This document shows, in pieces, positions 33,018-41,636 of a stretch of 64,000 nt of DNA. Under the pieces are notes generated by a model. The model saw only the letters and a program-made list of their open reading frames with translations, made no database searches and was not told where the DNA came from. The position numbers were made by a program, and so were the translations under genes. The stretch is from Caulobacter sp. NIBR2454 (GTDB lineage: Bacteria > Pseudomonadota > Alphaproteobacteria > Caulobacterales > Caulobacteraceae): positions 992,001-1,056,000 of the forward strand of contig NZ_CP114871.1 of the NCBI RefSeq assembly GCF_027474405.1. The letters run 5' to 3'. Positions within the stretch are counted from its first letter, which is position 1, and each line of letters opens with the position of its first letter.

Positions 33018-34931
33018 ATGTCATCCACGCCGCTCCTCGATCGCGTCTCCTCGCCCGCCGACACCCGGGGGTTCAATCAAGCTGAGCTGAAGCAGCTCGC
33101 TGAAGAGGTTCGCAACCAGACCATCGACGCCGTTTCAGTAACCGGTGGCCACCTTGGCGCGGGCCTTGGAGTAGTCGAACTCACCGTGGCCCTGCACCAT
33201 GTGTTCGAGACCCCCAAGGACATCCTGATCTGGGATGTGGGCCACCAAGCCTATCCGCATAAGATTCTCACGGGGCGCCGCGACCGCATCAAGACTCTGC
33301 GCCAGGGAGGCGGCCTTTCGGGCTTCACCAAGCGGGCCGAGAGCGAATACGACCCGTTCGGCGCGGCCCACGCGGCCACCTCCATTTCCGCTGCGCTCGG
33401 CTTCTGCGCCGCGCGCGACGCCAAGGGCGAGAATAACAATGTCATCGCCGTGATCGGCGACGGCTCGATGAGCGCTGGCATGGCTTACGAGGCCATGAAC
33501 GCCGCCTGCGACACCACCAAGCGCCTGATCGTCGTTCTGAACGACAACGACATGTCGATCGCACCGCCAGTCGGGGGCATGAGCTCCTATCTGGCCAAGC
33601 TGGTCAGCGGCGGGGCCTATCGCCGGGTGCGTCAGATCGGTAAGAGCATGGCCGAACACCTGCCGCGCCCGCTGCAGTCCGTGGCCCGCAAGGCCGAGGA
33701 ATACGCCCGGGGCATGGTCACCGGCGGCACCTTCTTCGAAGAGCTGGGCTTCTACTATATCGGCCCGATCGACGGGCATGATCTGGACGCCTTGATCCCC
33801 GTCCTGAAGAACGCCAAGGCCTTCGAGGACAAGCCCGTCCTGGTCCACGTGGTCACCCAGAAGGGCAAGGGCTACGCTCCGGCCGAGAACGCCGCCGACA
33901 AGTACCACGGCGTCGTCAAATTCGACGTCGTCACCGGCCAACAGGCCAAAGCCCCAGCCGTCGCGCCCAGCTACACCAAAGTGTTCGCCGAGGCGCTGGT
34001 GAAGGAAGCGGAGAAGGACGACAAGATCGTCGCCATAACCGCCGCCATGCCGTCTGGCACCGGCCTGGACCTGTTCGGCAAGCACTTCCCACATCGGACA
34101 TTCGATGTCGGCATCGCCGAGCAGCACGCGGTGACCTTCGCCGCCGGGCTGGCTGCTGACGGCATGAAGCCGTTCGCGGCGATATATTCGACCTTCCTGC
34201 AGCGCGGCTATGACCAGGTGGTCCACGACGTGGCCATCCAGCGCCTGCCGGTGCGCTTCGCCATGGACCGCGCCGGTCTGGTGGGCGCTGACGGGCCGAC
34301 TCACGCGGGCTCGTTCGACGTGGGCTTCATGGGCGCCTTGCCCGGCATGGTGCTGATGGCCGCCGCCGACGAAGTCGAGCTGGCCCGCATGGTCGCCACC
34401 GCGGCCGCCATCGACGATCGACCCAGCGCCTTCCGATATCCGCGCGGCGAAGGCCTCGGCCTGGCCATGCCCGACGTGCTGGAGCCCTTGGAGATCGGCA
34501 AGGGCCGCATCGTCCGCGAAGGTACGGCGGTGGCCATCCTGTCTTTCGGCACACGCCTGGAGGAATCGCTGAAGGCCGCCGACCTGCTGGCCGCACGCGG
34601 CCTGTCGGCTACCGTGGCCGACGCTCGCTTCGCCAAACCCCTCGACATCGACCTGATCCTTCGTCTTGCGCGCGAGCATGAGGCCCTGATCACGGTGGAG
34701 GAGGGCGCCATGGGCGGCTTCGGAAGCTTCGTGCTGCAGGCCCTGGCCGAGCACGGCGCTTTTGATCGCGGGCTTAAGGTGCGCACCCTCGTCCTGCCCG
34801 ACATCTTCCAGGATCAGGACAAGCCGGAGGCGATGTACGCCGAGGCCGGTCTCGACGCCGCCGGCATCGTCGCCGGCGCTCTGGCGGCCCTGGGCGTTAG
34901 CAACAGCGCGACGGCCGGCCGCCGGGCTTAG
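33018..34931 (+). CDS. dxs: 1-deoxy-D-xylulose-5-phosphate synthase
   Basis: First enzyme of the non-mevalonate isoprenoid pathway, joining pyruvate and glyceraldehyde 3-phosphate with thiamine diphosphate. The 637-aa protein has the N-domain with [17 protein letters not shown] and the ThDP motif [16 protein letters not shown], a middle transketolase-like domain with [15 protein letters not shown] (catalytic Glu), and a C-terminal domain. It shares supply of precursors with ispA upstream. Its TAG overlaps the TAA of the convergent lipoprotein gene. Confidence 0.97.
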   Translation: MSSTPLLDRVSSPADTRGFNQAELKQLAEEVRNQTIDAVSVTGGHLGAGLGVVELTVALHHVFETPKDILIWDVGHQAYPHKILTGRRDRIKTLRQGGGLSGFTKRAESEYDPFGAAHAATSISAALGFCAARDAKGENNNVIAVIGDGSMSAGMAYEAMNAACDTTKRLIVVLNDNDMSIAPPVGGMSSYLAKLVSGGAYRRVRQIGKSMAEHLPRPLQSVARKAEEYARGMVTGGTFFEELGFYYIGPIDGHDLDALIPVLKNAKAFEDKPVLVHVVTQKGKGYAPAENAADKYHGVVKFDVVTGQQAKAPAVAPSYTKVFAEALVKEAEKDDKIVAITAAMPSGTGLDLFGKHFPHRTFDVGIAEQHAVTFAAGLAADGMKPFAAIYSTFLQRGYDQVVHDVAIQRLPVRFAMDRAGLVGADGPTHAGSFDVGFMGALPGMVLMAAADEVELARMVATAAAIDDRPSAFRYPRGEGLGLAMPDVLEPLEIGKGRIVREGTAVAILSFGTRLEESLKAADLLAARGLSATVADARFAKPLDIDLILRLAREHEALITVEEGAMGGFGSFVLQALAEHGAFDRGLKVRTLVLPDIFQDQDKPEAMYAEAGLDAAGIVAGALAALGVSNSATAGRRA

Positions 34932-35401
34932 GCCCGACCGCAGCTGCGGAAGAACTGGCTCACCTCAGCGCGGTCATTTTTGCCGGCCTTGAGGTTATAG
35001 CGCCGGCCCTGGTTCTGGACGACTAGGTCGCCAGTTCGGTCAAAGACAGCCAGTGCGCCGCCGTCCGCGCGGCTGGACGCTTCGATCAACTGCGCGCCGC
35101 TCATCATGTCCGGCGCCGCACGCCCGACGACGCGCTCCTGGGTTTTGCGCGAGATCAGCGTGAATTCGGGCTTGGCTTCGTTGGAGATCAGCGACAGGCC
35201 GACGTTCCGCGACCCTGGCTTGCAGGTCATCATAAGGATGACCGCGTCGCTGTTGGGCAGGCCATAGGCAAGCTTGGCGCCTTCACTCTGGTTTTCCAGA
35301 TAGACCCAGCTGTAGCCGCCCATGACCTCGCCGCGCTCATGCGCGCAGGCGCCCAGGCCAAGGGCTGTCAGGACCGACAATGCGACGAGCGTCCGCTTCA
35401 T
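34928..35401 (-). CDS. hypothetical lipoprotein
   Basis: A 157-aa exported protein. The N-terminus [19 protein letters not shown] is a signal peptide with lipobox LGAC, Cys19 being the lipidation site. The mature part has no family I recognise; it has a conserved-looking Cys pair (TCKPG, FRSCG) at positions about 60 and 154 that might form a disulfide. It lies between dxs and flgH but on a separate reading from the flagellar operon, about 57 bases after flgH stops. Confidence 0.75.
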   Translation of the reverse strand: MKRTLVALSVLTALGLGACAHERGEVMGGYSWVYLENQSEGAKLAYGLPNSDAVILMMTCKPGSRNVGLSLISNEAKPEFTLISRKTQERVVGRAAPDMMSGAQLIEASSRADGGALAVFDRTGDLVVQNQGRRYNLKAGKNDRAEVSQFFRSCGRA

Positions 35402-35458
35402 GGCGCGCCTCCCTATGCAGGAAACAACGCACCATGAACCGACCGGTTCTGGCTTGGA

Positions 35459-36196
35459 TCAGAACGGCGAGAATTTCTCGACCAACGCCTGACCGGCGGG
35501 CGTGCGCTGGACGCGGCTGATATCGCCCCGACCACCATAGCTGATGCGCGCCTCGGCGATCTGGCTGTGGTTGATGGTGTTGGTGCTGGAGATGTCCTCT
35601 GGCCGCACGATGCCCGCGACCGTGAGTTGGCGCAGCTCGGCGTTGGTGCGAACTTCCTGGGTGCCCTGGATCACCATATTGCCGTTAGGCAGCAAGGCGG
35701 TGACCACTGCGGCGATCGTCAGGTTGATCTGTTCGGCCCGATTCACGGCGCCCTGGCCCTGGTTGCTGGTGGTGGACTGGGTGTTGATGGCGTTGGCTGG
35801 ATCGTAACCGCCCGGCAGAATGCGCCCGAGGCTGGACTCGAGACCAAGGAAGTTCGGCACGCCGACGCTGGCGGTCGAGCCGCGCGAGGCTGTGGTCTGG
35901 TTCTGGGTACGGGCCGAATCCGCGATCTGGATCTGTACGGTCAGGATGTCGCCGATGCGGCTGGCGCGCTGGTCGTTGAAGAACGTCCGGGCGCCCGCCC
36001 GCCACAGTGAATTGGAAGACGCGGCGTTCGGCGCATAGCGCGGCGGGGCCATGGCCATGACGTCCTGCTGCTGCGGCACCAGGGCGGCGGGATAGCCGAC
36101 CGGACTCATGCTGGGACCCTTCACCGTGTCGATGACGGTGGAGCAGGCGGCCAGGGGCGCGATTAGGGCGAGGGCGGCGAACGGCGACAGACGCAT
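35459..36196 (-). CDS. flgH: flagellar L-ring protein
   Basis: Outer-membrane lipoprotein that forms the L-ring bushing around the flagellar rod. The 245-aa precursor has a lipobox signal (ALIAPLAAC, Cys18) and FlgH core text: SLWRAGARTFFNDQRASRIG, DILTVQIQIADSART, LPNGNMVIQGTQEVRTNAEL, and VAGIVRPEDISSTNTI. Length is normal. Last gene of the flgF-flgG-flgA-flgH operon, 13 bases after flgA. Confidence 0.96.
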   Translation of the reverse strand: MRLSPFAALALIAPLAACSTVIDTVKGPSMSPVGYPAALVPQQQDVMAMAPPRYAPNAASSNSLWRAGARTFFNDQRASRIGDILTVQIQIADSARTQNQTTASRGSTASVGVPNFLGLESSLGRILPGGYDPANAINTQSTTSNQGQGAVNRAEQINLTIAAVVTALLPNGNMVIQGTQEVRTNAELRQLTVAGIVRPEDISSTNTINHSQIAEARISYGGRGDISRVQRTPAGQALVEKFSPF

Positions 36197-36209
36197 GGAG
36201 CGGGCCTCT

Positions 36210-36788
36210 TTAGCGGGAAGCGTAACGGTTGGCGGGCGAAGCGTTCCGACGGGCGGATGGGCCGATCATGGCCTGACCGGGACCCATGGCCACGGCTTCG
36301 ATGACCTTCTTGGAGGCCGGGTTCTGCAGCTTCACCCACTGGCCTTCGGTAGCGGCGCCGAGCGCCTTGGTCTGGACCGTCAGGGTGATCTGACCGTCGG
36401 ACCAGGCCAGGTCGACGACATCTCCGGACCGGATGACCTGCTCGGCGGCGGGCTGGCGCGTGGCGACCCGTGAGACGGTGGCCTGGGCGCCATCCTGGGG
36501 TGTTTCAACCACACCGCGAACGATCACTCGACGCAGACGTTGTTCGTTGGCCCATTGAAGGCCGGCCCGGCTGGCCAGCATCTGGACCTGCGACGCCTCG
36601 AGCACCACGCTGGGGGCGATACGTTTGGCGATGACGACATCGGCGGCCGACCCGGCGCCGTCAAACAGGTCGCCCAGAGTGACCTGGCCGTCGATATCCG
36701 ACACGTCGGGGCGAAGCGTGACCGGCGCGGCGGCGGCGGAGCCGGCGATCATGGCGGCGGCGAAGGCGGCGGTGATGAGCTTGCTCAT
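36210..36788 (-). CDS. flgA: flagellar basal body P-ring formation protein
   Basis: Periplasmic chaperone needed for FlgI P-ring assembly. The 192-aa precursor has a Sec signal (MSKLITAAFAAAMIAGSAAA) and a C-terminal SAF domain (QVIRSGDVVDLAWSDGQI, VKLQNPASKKVIEAVAMGPG). It is shorter than enteric FlgA but typical for the alphaproteobacterial form. Four bases separate it from flgG. Confidence 0.92.
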   Translation of the reverse strand: MSKLITAAFAAAMIAGSAAAAPVTLRPDVSDIDGQVTLGDLFDGAGSAADVVIAKRIAPSVVLEASQVQMLASRAGLQWANEQRLRRVIVRGVVETPQDGAQATVSRVATRQPAAEQVIRSGDVVDLAWSDGQITLTVQTKALGAATEGQWVKLQNPASKKVIEAVAMGPGQAMIGPSARRNASPANRYASR

Positions 36789-36792
36789 GATC

Positions 36793-37584
36793 CTACGACT
36801 TCAGCTGCGAGGTGGCCTGGAGCATTTCGTCGGCCGCGCTGATGACCTTGGAGTTCATCTCATAGGCGCGCTGGGCGACGATCAGGGCGGTGATCTCGCT
36901 GACCGAGTCCACGTTCGAGGCTTCGGTGTAGCCCTGTAGCAGCGAGCCGACGCCGACGGTGTTGGGCTGGCCGACGACCGCCTGGCCCGAGGCCGCCGTC
37001 TCCATGAAGAGGTTGTCGCCGATGGCGTCGAGGCCGGCGTCGTTGACGAAGGTGGCCAGCTCAAGCTGGCCCACCACTTCCGGGGCTCCGGTGTTGTCGC
37101 CTCGGATCACCTGAACCTGGCCGGACTTGGAGACCTGGATGTCGCTAGCGTCCTCGGGGATGTTGATGCCCGGCTGCACCTCGTAGCCGTCCTCAGTCAC
37201 TAGACGGCCCTGGTCGTCGGTGGAGAAGTTGCCGGCTCGGGTGTAGGCGGTTTCGCCGGACGGCAGCAGGACCTGGAAGTAGCCCCGGCCCTGGATCGCC
37301 ATGTCGAGCGGCTTTTGGGTCTGGCTCATCGAGCCCTGCTGGGTGATGCGATAGACCGAGCCGGCCTTCACACCCGCGCCGATCTGGATGCCGGTGGGGA
37401 CGATGTTGCCCTGGTCGGACGACTGCGTGCCGGCCCGTTCGATGGTCTGGTAGAGCAGGTCCTGAAACTCGGCTCGCTGACGCTTGAAGCCGATCGTGTT
37501 CATGTTGGCGATGTTGTTCGAGATGACCTCGACGTTCAGCTGCTGGGCGGCCATGCCCGTCGCGGCGGTGCGGAGCGCTTGCAT
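36793..37584 (-). CDS. flgG: flagellar distal rod protein
   Basis: Distal rod subunit, exported through the flagellar type III apparatus. The 263-aa protein has the N-terminal rod motif MQALRTAATGMAAQQLNVEV with SNNIANMNTIGFKRQRAEFQ, a central D1 beta domain, and the C-terminal heptad region ITALIVAQRAYEMNSKVI. Length equals the usual FlgG (about 260). It follows flgF by 13 bases. Confidence 0.96.
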   Translation of the reverse strand: MQALRTAATGMAAQQLNVEVISNNIANMNTIGFKRQRAEFQDLLYQTIERAGTQSSDQGNIVPTGIQIGAGVKAGSVYRITQQGSMSQTQKPLDMAIQGRGYFQVLLPSGETAYTRAGNFSTDDQGRLVTEDGYEVQPGINIPEDASDIQVSKSGQVQVIRGDNTGAPEVVGQLELATFVNDAGLDAIGDNLFMETAASGQAVVGQPNTVGVGSLLQGYTEASNVDSVSEITALIVAQRAYEMNSKVISAADEMLQATSQLKS

Positions 37585-37597
37585 CTTCGAGGTCCTC

Positions 37598-38353
37598 TTA
37601 GTTCACGCGGCCCAGGCGCTCGATCGAGCGCCGGGAAAGGTCATTGTTGTCGCCGACGAGCTTGGCCGAGCGCTCGTAGGCGCGGGTCAGCTCGATCAGT
37701 TTCGTGATTTCAACCACCTGCTGGACGTTTGAGCTTTCCAGGACGCCTTGGTGGATGATGGCGTCGGCCGCAGGCTGGGGCTGGGCGTTGTTGGTGTTGC
37801 GGTAGAGATTGTCGCCTTCCTTGGCCAGAGCGCCGCGGTTTTCAAAGCGCACCACCGCCAAGCGTCCGACGACGTTGGCCTGGCCTGTCTGGGCGTCGGT
37901 CTGGGTCAGGGTCCCGTCCTTGCCGATGGAGACCTCGCCCTGCGCCGGATCGATGACGATCTGACCGCCGGCGCCCAGGACCGGAACGCCCGATTGGGTG
38001 ACCAGAACGCCTTCGGGGTTCAGGGTGAAGCGACCGTCACGAGTAAAGCGCTGTTCACCGGGAGGACCCTGGACCGTGAAGAAGCCTTGGCCCTCGATCG
38101 CGACGTCGAACACGCCATTGGTCTTGCGCAGCGGGCCCTGCCCGAAATTGCGCATGACGCCGTCGTCGATGACGAACTTGATGGAGCGGGGACCGTCCGC
38201 CGTGCGGGCCTCCGAGGAGGCTTCGGTGCGGACCAGCAGGTCCTCGACCTTGAAGCCCGCGGTGTCTGCGTTGGCGATGTTGTTCGCCACGATGTCGAGC
38301 TCGCGCCGCAGCGTCATCTGACGCGACAAGCTGATGTACAGCGAGTTGTCCAT
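37598..38353 (-). CDS. flgF: flagellar proximal rod protein
   Basis: Rod subunit of 251 aa. N-terminal motif: MDNSLYISLSRQMTLRRELD and VANNIANADTAGFK; C-terminal motif: EITKLIELTRAYERSAKLVG. Start is ATG 38353, six bases after GGAGG; the frame extends to 38377 without support. It heads the flgF-flgG-flgA-flgH operon and has a sigma-54-like promoter about 50 bases upstream. Confidence 0.95.
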   Translation of the reverse strand: MDNSLYISLSRQMTLRRELDIVANNIANADTAGFKVEDLLVRTEASSEARTADGPRSIKFVIDDGVMRNFGQGPLRKTNGVFDVAIEGQGFFTVQGPPGEQRFTRDGRFTLNPEGVLVTQSGVPVLGAGGQIVIDPAQGEVSIGKDGTLTQTDAQTGQANVVGRLAVVRFENRGALAKEGDNLYRNTNNAQPQPAADAIIHQGVLESSNVQQVVEITKLIELTRAYERSAKLVGDNNDLSRRSIERLGRVN

Positions 38354-38404
38354 CTGGGCCTCCAAAACCGGCGCCAACGGGGCGCTTCTTCACGCCGCCA
38401 TCCA

Positions 38405-38421
38405 TGCAAATGGCGGGCCAG
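38405..38421 (-). promoter_or_regulatory. sigma-54 (RpoN) type promoter of flgF operon
   Basis: On the reverse strand CTGGCCCGCCATTTGCA matches the -24/-12 consensus YTGGCAC-N5-TTGCA, with GG and GC separated by the required ten bases. The predicted start site near 38394 leaves a leader of about 40 bases before flgF. In Caulobacter, rod, ring and hook operons are RpoN/FlbD dependent (class III), which fits. Confidence 0.75.
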
Positions 38422-38505
38422 TCTGAAAGCTGAATAAAATCAACGATAAAAATAGTTAACGGCGACGACTGCGACAAACTTGCCGAGTGGATTTTCCAGG
38501 CCGGA

Positions 38506-38522
38506 AAAACAGATCGTTAACC
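38506..38522 (+). promoter_or_regulatory. possible CtrA half-box upstream of fliL
   Basis: AAAA-CAGATCG-TTAACC carries one good CtrA half-site (TTAACC) and one degenerate half. It lies about 45 bases before the fliL start, where a -35 region would be. Class II flagellar operons in Caulobacter, including fliL-fliM, are CtrA targets, so it is a plausible weak box. The match is only partial. Confidence 0.4.
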
Positions 38523-38565
38523 AAGCTGCGTGAATAGAGAGTGGGAAGATCGCAAGGAGCCGCGT

Positions 38566-39183
38566 GTGGCCAAGGACAAGGGCGCCGAGCCCGAAGACGC
38601 CATCGAGGAAGGTGAAGAGGGAGCCGAGGGCGCCAAGCCCAAGAAAAAGCTCCCCCTGTTGATCATCATAATCGTAGCCGCCGTCCTGGTTCTGGGCGTG
38701 GGTGGCGCCGCCGCGTTCTTCCTTCTGAAGCCCAAGCCTGAAGGCGAGCACGCCGAGGCCAAGGACAAAAAGAAGGACGAGAAGAAAAAGGAAGAAAAGA
38801 AGGGCGAGGGCGAAGAGGGAGCCAAGGCCGAGGGTGGTGAAGGCGGAGCGATCGGCTCAATCCGCGAAGGGCCGAACGGCGTGGTCTATTACACCCTGCC
38901 CAATGTCATCGTGAACATGCAGTCGGCCGATGGCCGGCCGTCCTTCCTGAAGCTCAAGCTTACCCTTGAGCTCGCCGACGCCGAGACAGCCGAGACGCTG
39001 ACGCCGAATCTGCCGAGACTCCAGGACATGTTCCAGTCGTTCCTGCGCGAGTTGCGTCCCGAAGACCTGTCCGGCAGCCAGGGCAGCTACCAGCTCCGCA
39101 TGGAGATTCAGCGCCGGGTGAATCTGGTCATCGCACCTGCCGAGGTTAAGGCGGTCCTGATCGAGGAGATGCTGATCAACTAG
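38566..39183 (+). CDS. fliL: flagellar basal body-associated protein FliL
   Basis: Stator-associated membrane protein of 205 aa. A charged cytoplasmic tail, a single helix (LPLLIIIIVAAVLVLGVGG), a Lys/Glu-rich segment of about 45 residues, and the periplasmic FliL domain (YYTLPNVIVNMQSADGRPSF to RRVNLVIAPAEVKAV). GTG 38566 is chosen: AAGGAG lies six bases upstream. The frame continues to another GTG at 38530. It heads the fliL-fliM-pflI-motE-TPR operon. Confidence 0.93.
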   Translation: MAKDKGAEPEDAIEEGEEGAEGAKPKKKLPLLIIIIVAAVLVLGVGGAAAFFLLKPKPEGEHAEAKDKKKDEKKKEEKKGEGEEGAKAEGGEGGAIGSIREGPNGVVYYTLPNVIVNMQSADGRPSFLKLKLTLELADAETAETLTPNLPRLQDMFQSFLRELRPEDLSGSQGSYQLRMEIQRRVNLVIAPAEVKAVLIEEMLIN

Positions 39184-39209
39184 GGTTCGCCCTGGCTGGC
39201 ATTGACCTG

Positions 39210-40328
39210 ATGGCTGACGAGATCGACGACGACGCCATGGCCCAGTGGGCCGCTGACAACGCCACGGGCGAGCTACCAACCGACGATGGCGGTTGGACGG
39301 GCCTCGACGACCTGGGCGGCGGTGGCGGCGACGGCATGATGGGCGCCGAGCGCATCCTGAACCAGGATGAGATCGACAGCCTGCTGGGCTTCGATTTCTC
39401 CACCGACAACGACGACGACCGCACCGGCATCCGGGCGATCATCAATTCGGCCTTGGTCTCTTACGAGCGTCTGCCGATGCTGGAGATCGTCTTTGACCGC
39501 CTGGTGCGGTTGATGACGACCTCATTGCGCAACTTCACCAGCGACAACGTCGAGGTCAGCCTCGACAACATCAGCTCGATCCGTTTCGGCGATTATCTGA
39601 ACTCGATCCCGTTGCCGGCCATCCTGTCGGTGTTCCGGGCCGAGGAGCTGGACAACTACGGCCTGCTGACGGTCGATTCCAACCTGATCTACTCGATCGT
39701 GGACGTGCTGCTGGGCGGCCGTCGCGGCACCGCCGCCATGCGCATCGAGGGCCGGCCCTACACGACCATCGAGCGGGTGCTGGTCCAGCGGATGGTCGAG
39801 GTCGTGCTGCAGGACGCCAAGACCGCGTTCGAGCCGTTGCATCCGGTCAGCTTCACCCTTGACCGTCTGGAGACCAACCCGCGCTTCGCCGCCATCGCAC
39901 GGCCGGCCAATGCGGCGATCCTGGTCAAGCTGCGCATCGACATGGAAGACCGCGGCGGCCGCATCGAGCTGCTGCTCCCCTACGCCACGCTCGAACCTAT
40001 CCGGAAGATGCTGCTGCAGCAGTTCATGGGTGAGAAGTTCGGCCGCGACAACATCTGGGAAGGCCACTTGGCCACCGAGCTATGGACCACCCAGATGGAG
40101 GTCCGCGCCGTGCTCGACGAGCAGCAGGTGGACCTTCGCAAGGTGCTCGACCTGAAGGTCGGCGATACCATCATGCTCAACGCCACGCCCGACAGCATGG
40201 TGGAGCTGCGCTCCGGGTCGATCCCGCTGACGCGCGGCCGCATGGGGCGGCGCAATCACAACATCGCCGTGCGCTGCGAAGCCGCGCTCAGCTCCCAGGC
40301 CCGCCGGGCCGTGCAGAAGATCAAGTGA
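39210..40328 (+). CDS. fliM: flagellar motor switch protein FliM
   Basis: C-ring subunit that receives CheY-P, 372 aa. The CheY-binding motif LNQDEIDSLLGF lies at residues 50-61, after an acidic, Gly-rich N-terminal extension that enteric FliM lacks. The middle CheC-like domain includes the conserved LGGRRGTAAMRIEGRPYT text, and the C-terminal SpoA (FliN-like) domain follows (VRAVLDEQQVDLRKVLDLKVGDTI, split in text). The extension appears typical for the lineage. It is 26 bases downstream of fliL. Confidence 0.96.
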   Translation: MADEIDDDAMAQWAADNATGELPTDDGGWTGLDDLGGGGGDGMMGAERILNQDEIDSLLGFDFSTDNDDDRTGIRAIINSALVSYERLPMLEIVFDRLVRLMTTSLRNFTSDNVEVSLDNISSIRFGDYLNSIPLPAILSVFRAEELDNYGLLTVDSNLIYSIVDVLLGGRRGTAAMRIEGRPYTTIERVLVQRMVEVVLQDAKTAFEPLHPVSFTLDRLETNPRFAAIARPANAAILVKLRIDMEDRGGRIELLLPYATLEPIRKMLLQQFMGEKFGRDNIWEGHLATELWTTQMEVRAVLDEQQVDLRKVLDLKVGDTIMLNATPDSMVELRSGSIPLTRGRMGRRNHNIAVRCEAALSSQARRAVQKIK

Positions 40329-40338
40329 GGGATCACAC

Positions 40339-40827
40339 ATGACCCTCGCTGGCATCGCCCTTCAAATACTCCTCGCCGTCCTTCTGGTGGTGGCGCTGGT
40401 GTTCGGCATGCGTCTTGAGCGCCGCCTGAAGGCGCTCAAAGACAGCCATGAGGGTTTCGCCAAGGCCGTACTGGACCTGGACAGCGCCGCCCAGCGCGCC
40501 GAGCAGGGCTTGGCCGACCTGCGCGCCGCCACGGACGAGGCCGCCGAGCAGCTGGCCGACCGTATCGACAAGGCCCGCGCCCTGACCGCCAAGCTGGACC
40601 GAGGCATCGCCCAGGCGTCTCGCGGCGGCGAAAGCGCACGGCCTCAGGCCAACCGACCGCCGGTCGAGCCGCCGGTGACACGGGCCCGCGCGGCTTTCGC
40701 CGCCGTGGATCGCCCGCCGCCGCCGCCGGAAACCCTACGTTCACGCCCCCGGGCTGATGATGACGATCTGTTCGACCCGCCGACCGGTTCCGGTGGGTTC
40801 GCACCCCGACCTGGAGGCCGGCGATGA
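40339..40827 (+). CDS. pflI: DUF6468 membrane protein, PflI-like flagellar positioning factor
   Basis: A 162-aa bitopic protein. Residues 4-24 (AGIALQILLAVLLVVALVFG) form one membrane helix; a coiled-coil-like Ala/Lys/Glu region follows to about 95, then a Pro-rich tail (RPPVEPPVT, DRPPPPPETL) with an acidic patch. Caulobacter crescentus PflI, which directs the flagellum to the pole, is as I recall a small bitopic protein with a Pro-rich region beside early flagellar genes, and this protein matches by context and architecture. Gene starts 10 bases after fliM and overlaps the next gene by four. Confidence 0.65.
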   Translation: MTLAGIALQILLAVLLVVALVFGMRLERRLKALKDSHEGFAKAVLDLDSAAQRAEQGLADLRAATDEAAEQLADRIDKARALTAKLDRGIAQASRGGESARPQANRPPVEPPVTRARAAFAAVDRPPPPPETLRSRPRADDDDLFDPPTGSGGFAPRPGGRR

Positions 40828-41636
40828 AGAACATTCCCCGCATCCTGCCGCTGGTTGGCGTCGCCGCCGTCGGTGTGCTCGCCCTTAACGCCCTTTCGGG
40901 GGCGAAAACGTTTTCAGACATGACCTCCGGGGCCCGGGCCTTCGCCGAGGAGGCCGCGGCCAAGGTCGCGCCCAAGGACGACAAGAACGCCGCCGCCGAG
41001 ACTGAAAAGCCGGCCGAGAAGGCCGCGGCCAAACCCGCGCCGGTCGCCGCCTGCGGACCGAGCGCCGCCGCCCTGGCCAAGGAAGCCGGGCTGTCGCCCG
41101 CAGAACTGAACATCTTGCAGAGCCTGCGCGCCCGCAGCGGCCAATTGGACGCCCGCGAGCAGGACATGGATGTGCAACTGAAGCTGCTCGCCGCCGCCGA
41201 GGCCAAGCTCGACGCCAAGATCAACACGCTCAACGCCCTGAAGTACAAGATGGAAGACGTCGTAGGCCAGGGCGACAACAAGACCAACGCGGAGGTTGAC
41301 CGCATGGTGACGGTCTTCTCCTCGATGAAGGCCAAGGATGCGGCGGCCCGTCTGGCCGTGCTGGACGATTCCGTCCGTCTGCCGATCGCCGCCAAGATGA
41401 AGGAGCGGGCGCTGTCGATGGTGCTGGCCGCCATGCCGCCCGCCGAAGCCAAGAAGCTAACCGAGAGCCTAGCCAAGCGGTACGCCGACAACGAAGCCAT
41501 GAAGAAGGGACGCGCGGCCCTGGCCCCTGGCGGCGATCAGGCGGCGGTCGACGCCGCCGCGGCCGAGGAAGCCGCCAAGACCGCGCCGGCCAAGGCGCCA
41601 GCCAGGCAACCCCAGCGCCGGCCGGCCAAGGGGTAG
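40824..41636 (+). CDS. MotE-like protein (MgtE-N/FliG-like domain)
   Basis: A 270-aa protein with a short N-terminal hydrophobic segment (LPLVGVAAVGVLALNAL), a low-complexity Lys/Ala/Pro region, a helical coiled coil (ILQSLRARSGQLDAREQDMD to LAAAEAKLDAKINTLNALKY) and a C-terminal MgtE-N type domain (VFSSMKAKDAAARLAVLDDS, then MVLAAMPPAEAKKLTESLA). This is the MotE family; in Sinorhizobium MotE is a chaperone for the periplasmic motor protein MotC. Here its flagellar role is inferred from operon position. A Lys/Ala/Pro/Gln-rich tail closes it. Confidence 0.75.
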   Translation: MKNIPRILPLVGVAAVGVLALNALSGAKTFSDMTSGARAFAEEAAAKVAPKDDKNAAAETEKPAEKAAAKPAPVAACGPSAAALAKEAGLSPAELNILQSLRARSGQLDAREQDMDVQLKLLAAAEAKLDAKINTLNALKYKMEDVVGQGDNKTNAEVDRMVTVFSSMKAKDAAARLAVLDDSVRLPIAAKMKERALSMVLAAMPPAEAKKLTESLAKRYADNEAMKKGRAALAPGGDQAAVDAAAAEEAAKTAPAKAPARQPQRRPAKG

